A DNA stretch of 19,841 nt from VBDM01 sp035280025 (GTDB taxonomy: Bacteria > Pseudomonadota > Gammaproteobacteria > Burkholderiales > SG8-39), in assembly GCA_035280025.1 (NCBI GenBank), contig DATEGT010000222.1, forward strand, positions 1-19,841. Reading direction: 5' to 3'. Both the position numbers and the translations under genes were made by a program. Shown here one piece after another: positions 15,514-19,841 of the stretch (position 1 is its first letter; every line of letters begins with the position of its first letter). The notes under the pieces were generated by a model, which saw only the letters and a program-made list of their open reading frames with translations, did no database searches and was not told the origin of the DNA.

Positions 15514-16028
15514 GGAAAACCGCAGCCCGTCGAAGTATTGGAGACCGGGACGCACTGCCCGCAGGCGGGGCTGGCATCGCCCAGGGCGGGATCCACCTGG
15601 TTGCTGATCCAGTTGAAGACGGCGAGGTAGCAGCCGTCGCTCCGTCCCGCGAGCACGTGGCCGCCGCCGTGCGTGACTTCCTGCGCCGGCTTCATCAGCA
15701 CGGGGCTGGCGTGGGGGTTTCCCAGGTCGGACAGGGTCTGGACGACCTGCTGGTCCGCGTTCACGTCGGTCGAGCTCAGCGTGAAGCGCCCGCCGTTGCC
15801 GCCGGCGAGATGGCAGGTGCTGTCCATGCAGCTCACGGTCGCGCCGTCCTCGCGGCGGATCTGGCCGGAGAGCACCGGCATCACGCACGCCTGAAAATCG
15901 TTGGAGCAGAGCGCGCCCTGCGCGACCGCCCCCTGCTGCGGCACCTGCTGGCCGCAGCCCGCGAGCACGAGCGCGCCCGCGACGATGCCGCCCCGCGCGG
16001 CGCCGCGCGCCCAGCCCGCTACTGGCAC
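15510..16028 (-). CDS. Cytochrome-like lipoprotein with CX4CH motif (PSCyt1-like)
   Basis: A 172-aa lipoprotein with lipobox LAGC (C25) under the chosen GTG start at 16028. No ATG is available upstream of the lipobox. A GTG at 16049 is also possible. The mature part has a putative heme site CMDSTCH (67-73), that is CX4CH rather than the usual CX2CH. It then has the pattern NPHASPVLMKPAQEVTHGGG and a closing YLAVFNWI (134-141), typical of planctomycete-type cytochrome c domains (PSCyt1), where a downstream residue supplies the second ligand. Five other Cys (41, 48, 133, 156, 159) and C169 may form disulfides. The start overlaps the end of the HzsA-like gene by 10 bases. It is probably an electron-transfer partner of that protein. 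Confidence 0.8.
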   Translation of the reverse strand: MPVAGWARGAARGGIVAGALVLAGCGQQVPQQGAVAQGALCSNDFQACVMPVLSGQIRREDGATVSCMDSTCHLAGGNGGRFTLSSTDVNADQQVVQTLSDLGNPHASPVLMKPAQEVTHGGGHVLAGRSDGCYLAVFNWISNQVDPALGDASPACGQCVPVSNTSTGCGFP

Positions 16029-18874
16029 GTCAGCGTGCCCGCGATCCACGCCCGTATCGATGCGTAGTCGGCGGAGGCGGGCGGCAGCGCCGGAGCCGCC
16101 CCGGGATGCGGAGGCGTATCGGTGATGGAGCGCGACGGCCGCAACAGCAGCAAGCTGCTGTCCGGAGCGGCGATATTCGTGACCATCGTAGCCGTGACGC
16201 CGAAATCCGCCGGCGTGTTTCCCGTCAGGACGAAGCGGTTCGCCACGAAATTCGGGTTCGCCGGCCCGCTGCTCGATCCGTTGCCGCCGAACGCCTTGTG
16301 GCAGCCTGCGCAGCTCGCCTGGAGAATCGGCTGCACCTTGCAGGCGAACACCGACTCGGAGAGCTGCGCCGCAGCCGACCGCAGCGCGGTGCCGTCGTAC
16401 GGATCGTTGAAATAGGTGCCCCCGATGTCGATCCATTCGGTGATGATGCGTTTCTCCGCCGGAGTCAGCGGGCTCGCGATCGCCGTGTGGTCGACGAAGG
16501 CGGCGCCGTTGAAGCAGGTGCCGCCGCCGGCGCGGCAGAAGGCGCGCTGCGTCGTGCCGCTCGCGTCGGCCAGCAGCCGCTGCTCGAACACGCGCTCGAT
16601 GAGCCGGCTGCCGCGCGCCGCTCCCGGGGTCACCGCCGCGGCCTCGCGCGCGATCATGAACTCGCCCTCGTCGTTGATGGTGATGATCGGCTCGCCGTTG
16701 GCGTCGAGCAGGGGGTTGCCGACCATCAGGCTCTGGTAGGCCATCGTGCGCCCGAACTCGCCCGACACCGTCGCGCTCAGATCGAGCCCGGCGGCCGGAG
16801 CGAGGCCGCTGTGGCAGCCCGCGCACTTCGCGGTCAGGATCGGCTGGATGTGCTCGGGAAAATTGATGACGATCGCGCAGTCCTTGGCCGACCACGCGGT
16901 CGAGCACGAGGCGGGGCCCTGGACCGGAGAGGCGCCCAGGCCCGAGTAGCTGATCGAGATCGGGGCCTGCGGCGCTAGGCTCGTGCCGTGGCTCGCGTTG
17001 TAGTCCGGGGTCCAGAAGTCCGTATAGGAGATGTCGCCGGCGAGGTTCGAGTACGCCGCGTCGGCCGCAGCCCGCGTTTCGGCCTGCGTGGCGGCGGTTC
17101 CCGGAGTCGGGCTGGTCGTGGTGAGCCGCGGCGAGTGGCAGCCCTTGCAGAAGCGCCGCTCCCCTTCCCGCGCCTGAATCCAGTGCGTGTGCTCGATGAA
17201 CTGGCGCCCGTTCGCGTCGAGGACCGTGATGTTGATTGCGGTGTCGGCCGGAACCTGCGTCCGGATCGAGCCGTCGGGCTCGACGACGCCGTAGCCCACG
17301 ATCTGCTGCATCTCGAACTCGGTCTCGCCGAGCGCGTTGCGGTTCATGCCCGAGGGCGTCGGCACCGCCTTGGTGATGCGGAAGAAGCGCGCCACGCGGC
17401 TCGCGTACTGCGACGTGCCCGGGGTCGAGAGATTGGCGATGTCGGGCTGGCCGGCGGCGCGCGGGATCGATTCGCCGGCGGCGAGCACGGCATTGCCCAT
17501 GCGCTGCTTGTCGTCGGTGTCGTAGACGGTGTGGACGTCGAACAGTCCGAACCCGGCGGGTATGGCCGGATCGGGAGTGAACTGGCCGATGACCGCCGGC
17601 TTCGGGCGCGCCTGCAGCGGCACCGGGCTGGCGAAATAGAAGCCGTCCTGCGGCGGCACCACCGGCCGCAGGGTCTTCGCGCCCAGATCGAGCATGTAGA
17701 TGCCGTAGCGCGGAGTCCCCTCGACGGTCGTGGGGTTGCCCAGCGGGTCCATGGCCGCGACCGGCTGCGAAGGCGTGAAGACGACCAGCACCCGGTTGGT
17801 GCCGTCCCACAGCGGGTACGGGTTGCGGTAGCGCCCGAGCGGCGACACGCCCCGGTCGCGCATCGCGTCGTGCTGCGAGGCCGGGGCTCCGGGAAACAGC
17901 AGCTGCGAGACCTGTGCCTGGCCCGCCCGCTGGCCGAGGAGGTTGAGCGGCGCGTTGTCTCCGGGCTCGTCGACTTCGGAGTAGTTCTTGTAGTCGATGA
18001 TCTCCAGCGAGCCTCCTTCACGGGTGCCGGAAAGCGGCATAAGCGTCGCGATGAGATGGCCGCCGGGCATCTCGCGCGGCTGCATGTAGCTGTTGCCGGG
18101 GCTGTGCGCGCCGTAGACGACGAAGAGGTTGGTGCCGTCGGGGTTGACCTTGAAGACCGTGAACTGGTTGCGGTCGCCGACGTGGTCCCAGCGCGAGTAC
18201 AGGACCTCGCCGGTACTCAGCACCGTGGGATTGCGGTCGTGGCTCTGATCGAACGAGATCTGGTGGCAACCGCTCCCGTCGGAGTTCATCACGTGCAGTA
18301 CCGCGGTCTGCTCGCGGTCGTACTCGTCGACGTAGGTATAGCTCGCGGGGCTCAGCCCCTGCGCCGCGCCCCGGGCCTGCATCTGGCGCTTGGTCGTCTC
18401 CTGCCGGTTCGATATGAACACGATGCGGCCGTCGGGCAGATACGCCGGCTCGTTGTCGTCGCCCTGGACCGGCGCGTCGCAGACGATGCGGCGCATCGAC
18501 TTGTTCACGTTGTCGTATTCCCAGATCGACCAGTTGGGGTCGGCCGGACGGCGCATCGCGAACACGATCTTGGTGCCGTCGAACGAAACGTCCGGATGAT
18601 TCACGTCGCCCTGGCCGTTGGTGAGCGGGGCGGTGAGGTTCGTTTCGGTTCCGCTCGGCGAGGACTTGTCGCGCATGTACAGGTCGCCGCCCTGGCCGGT
18701 CACGACCGCGTCGGTGGGATTTCCCAGAGCCGAGACCGGCCGCTTGACGTAGGCGATGGCGACGTCGCCCTGCACGGTGATGGAATCGGTGGTCTTGCCG
18801 GTGCATGCGGCCAGCCCGGCGACCATGCCCGCCGCGGCCCAGGTGATTCCGCTCCTGCCTCGAATGAGCCACAT
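16019..18874 (-). CDS. HzsA-related multiheme PD40/TolB-like lipoprotein, three CXXCH sites
   Basis: A 951-aa exported lipoprotein (lipobox LAAC, about residue 24). The N-terminal half has TolB/PD40-type beta-propeller blades (DGTKIVFAMRRP, PDGRIVFISNRQ, STGEVLYSRWDH, NPDGTNLFVVYG), the layout of hydrazine synthase alpha-type proteins. The C-terminal half carries three canonical heme-c sites: CKGCH (576-580), CAGCH (684-688) and CAGCH (855-859). The last two are preceded by the typical cytochrome phrase xxVQPILxxxCAGCH, and EWIDIGGTYFN/IRAWIAG closing helices follow. It could be an outer-surface or periplasmic redox protein. Real hydrazine synthase activity is not implied, since the HzsBG partners are absent. 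A strong AAGGAGG precedes the ATG at 18874, which excludes the longer open frame upstream. It follows the ApbE gene by 23 bases. Confidence 0.87.
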   Translation of the reverse strand: MWLIRGRSGITWAAAGMVAGLAACTGKTTDSITVQGDVAIAYVKRPVSALGNPTDAVVTGQGGDLYMRDKSSPSGTETNLTAPLTNGQGDVNHPDVSFDGTKIVFAMRRPADPNWSIWEYDNVNKSMRRIVCDAPVQGDDNEPAYLPDGRIVFISNRQETTKRQMQARGAAQGLSPASYTYVDEYDREQTAVLHVMNSDGSGCHQISFDQSHDRNPTVLSTGEVLYSRWDHVGDRNQFTVFKVNPDGTNLFVVYGAHSPGNSYMQPREMPGGHLIATLMPLSGTREGGSLEIIDYKNYSEVDEPGDNAPLNLLGQRAGQAQVSQLLFPGAPASQHDAMRDRGVSPLGRYRNPYPLWDGTNRVLVVFTPSQPVAAMDPLGNPTTVEGTPRYGIYMLDLGAKTLRPVVPPQDGFYFASPVPLQARPKPAVIGQFTPDPAIPAGFGLFDVHTVYDTDDKQRMGNAVLAAGESIPRAAGQPDIANLSTPGTSQYASRVARFFRITKAVPTPSGMNRNALGETEFEMQQIVGYGVVEPDGSIRTQVPADTAINITVLDANGRQFIEHTHWIQAREGERRFCKGCHSPRLTTTSPTPGTAATQAETRAAADAAYSNLAGDISYTDFWTPDYNASHGTSLAPQAPISISYSGLGASPVQGPASCSTAWSAKDCAIVINFPEHIQPILTAKCAGCHSGLAPAAGLDLSATVSGEFGRTMAYQSLMVGNPLLDANGEPIITINDEGEFMIAREAAAVTPGAARGSRLIERVFEQRLLADASGTTQRAFCRAGGGTCFNGAAFVDHTAIASPLTPAEKRIITEWIDIGGTYFNDPYDGTALRSAAAQLSESVFACKVQPILQASCAGCHKAFGGNGSSSGPANPNFVANRFVLTGNTPADFGVTATMVTNIAAPDSSLLLLRPSRSITDTPPHPGAAPALPPASADYASIRAWIAGTLTCQ

Positions 18875-18879
18875 ATCTG

Positions 18880-18886
18880 CCTCCTT
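18880..18886 (-). promoter_or_regulatory. Strong Shine-Dalgarno of the HzsA-like gene
   Basis: AAGGAGG on the minus strand, five bases before the ATG at 18872-18874. It is the strongest ribosome-binding site seen in the operon and decides the start of the multiheme lipoprotein. Confidence 0.8.
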
Positions 18887-18897
18887 ACACTCCGGCT

Positions 18898-19821
18898 TCA
18901 GCCTTCGTGTATCGCGGTTGACTCCCGACGCAGCCCAGCCGTGTAGTGCATGTTCCCGTCGCCGTCGATGATCACCGCGTCGATGCCCTGCAGCGACTCG
19001 ACGAAGCGAATTCCACGTTCCGGCCCCTTGATGAAGACGCTCTTGGAGATCCCCTCGGTGGTGGTGGCGTCGGGGCCGATGATGGTGACGCTGCGCACCC
19101 CGGTCGCCGACCTTCCGGTCTTCGGGTCGAGGATATGGTGGTAGCGCACGCCGCTGGATTCGAAATAGCGCTCGTAGTCCCCGGAGGTGGAGATCGCGGC
19201 GTCCACCAGGGGAATCCGCGCCACCATGGCGTCCCTGCGCCTGGGATCCTGGATGCCGATCACCCAGGGCCGTCCGCGCCTGTCGCCCAGGACGCGGCTG
19301 TCCCCGCCGGCCATGACCAGCGCCTGCGACACTCCGCGCGACCTGAGCAGGGCGACGCAGCTGTCGACGGCGTGACCCTTGGCGATGCCGCCGAGATCGA
19401 TCCGCGCGCCGTCGTGGGCGAAGCGGATGGTGCGCCGGCGATGGTCGAGGCGGATGTGGCGGTAGTCGATCGCCGGCAGCGCCGCGGCGATCTTCTCCTC
19501 CGTCGGACGGATCGCGCCGCGGTAGTCGAACAGGGCGCCGACGCTCGCGAAAGTGATGTCGAACGCTCCCCCGGAGAGCTCGGAGAACTCGATCGAGCGC
19601 TCGATCAGCTCGAACATCTCCTTGCTGACCGGCACCGGTCCCTTGCCCGCCTCGCGATTGAGCCGCGACAGCTCGCTCTGCGGCTTGAACGGGCTCATGG
19701 CGCGGTCGATCCTGTGCATCTCGTCCATCACCGCGTCCAGCGCGGCCCCGCCCAGCGCGGGCTCCTCGTGCCAGAGCTCCACGCGTATCGCGGTCCCCAT
19801 GATCGCTTCCTCTCTGCGCAT
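18898..19821 (-). CDS. ApbE-type FAD:protein FMN transferase (variant site; 5' end may lie outside window)
   Basis: ApbE enzymes transfer FMN from FAD to Thr/Ser of exported proteins. The 307 aa show family motifs in order: MGTAIRVELW (8-17), the FDITFASVGALFDYRG region, IDLGGIAKGHAVD, VMAGGDSRVLG, ISTSGDYERYF and HHILDPKTGRSA. In the C-terminal Mg-binding segment most ApbE have an ADAxxT pattern; here it is TEGISKS, with Glu and Lys in place of Asp and Thr. No signal peptide is visible. The frame remains open to the window edge (residues AKQGRW before the first Met), so the true start, and possibly an export signal, may be upstream. A GAGGAA also precedes a second ATG at 19800, but that would remove conserved residues. 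It is the first visible gene of the operon. Confidence 0.9.
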   Translation of the reverse strand: MRREEAIMGTAIRVELWHEEPALGGAALDAVMDEMHRIDRAMSPFKPQSELSRLNREAGKGPVPVSKEMFELIERSIEFSELSGGAFDITFASVGALFDYRGAIRPTEEKIAAALPAIDYRHIRLDHRRRTIRFAHDGARIDLGGIAKGHAVDSCVALLRSRGVSQALVMAGGDSRVLGDRRGRPWVIGIQDPRRRDAMVARIPLVDAAISTSGDYERYFESSGVRYHHILDPKTGRSATGVRSVTIIGPDATTTEGISKSVFIKGPERGIRFVESLQGIDAVIIDGDGNMHYTAGLRRESTAIHEG

Positions 19822-19841
19822 CCACCGCCCCTGCTTCGCCG

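Noticed and set aside
16019..18874. Genuine hydrazine synthase (anammox) gene
   Set aside because: No beta or gamma subunit genes are present and the neighbours are envelope motor and barrel genes, so only a domain-level relationship is claimed.
16988..18946. Long plus-strand open frame (652 codons) opposite the HzsA-like gene
   Set aside because: Antisense to a gene with clear heme motifs, lipobox and strong Shine-Dalgarno; no independent evidence of coding.
2531..19821. Flavinylation target motif (DGxxSGAT/S type) for the ApbE-like enzyme among operon proteins
   Set aside because: Only loose matches such as ASGTT or RRGASG were seen; none has the required spacing and context, so no target was called.
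18875..19825. N-terminal extension of the HzsA-like frame through the ApbE gene
   Set aside because: The extension is an off-frame reading of apbE. The ATG at 18874 has AAGGAGG and starts a lipoprotein signal.

Overview
This is a GC-rich, gene-dense chromosomal segment from a Gram-negative bacterium. It encodes lipoproteins, C-terminal-Phe outer-membrane barrels, an ExbB/ExbD motor and c-type cytochrome motifs. Codon use and the gene families suggest a proteobacterium (beta- or gamma-, possibly delta-like); the sequence alone does not fix the taxon. There are no RNA genes, insertion sequences, CRISPR arrays or long non-coding stretches. The longest gap between genes is 52 bases.

Left edge (plus strand, 2-2534): the 3' part of eutA, the reactivating factor of the B12-dependent ethanolamine ammonia-lyase, is followed 16 bases later by an acetolactate-synthase-like thiamine-diphosphate enzyme of unknown substrate. 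This pair runs into the next transcription unit tail to tail, with stop codons overlapping in a shared CTAG.

The rest of the window (minus strand, 19821 down to 2531) is 18 genes in one direction with gaps of 0-52 bases and many 4-base ATGA/GTGA overlaps, so it looks like a single very long operon whose promoter lies outside the window. In transcription order: an ApbE-type FAD:protein FMN transferase; a three-heme, hydrazine-synthase-alpha-like (PD40/TolB-like) lipoprotein; a small cytochrome-like lipoprotein; an SH3-plus-barrel protein; a myxobacterial-type outer-membrane barrel; a TlpA-like thioredoxin; a DUF4266-type Cys-rich lipoprotein; a DUF3570-type barrel; a small secreted beta-rich protein; three TPR proteins (622, 927 and 217 aa); a 101-aa secreted protein; ExbB/MotA; two ExbD proteins; a TonB-like protein with an AgmX/PglI-type C-terminus; and an exported SH3-like/membrane protein.

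The downstream half (TPR proteins, ExbB-ExbD-ExbD, AgmX-like protein, barrels) resembles the Agl/Glt trans-envelope motor of Myxococcus gliding and its little-studied relatives in non-gliding proteobacteria. The upstream half is a redox and surface module (ApbE, HzsA-like, cytochrome, TlpA, DUF4266, DUF3570). Their apparent co-transcription suggests a proton-driven envelope machine that assembles, moves or energises a redox-active or Cys-containing surface complex. This is the most interesting aspect of the window and is inference, not established function.
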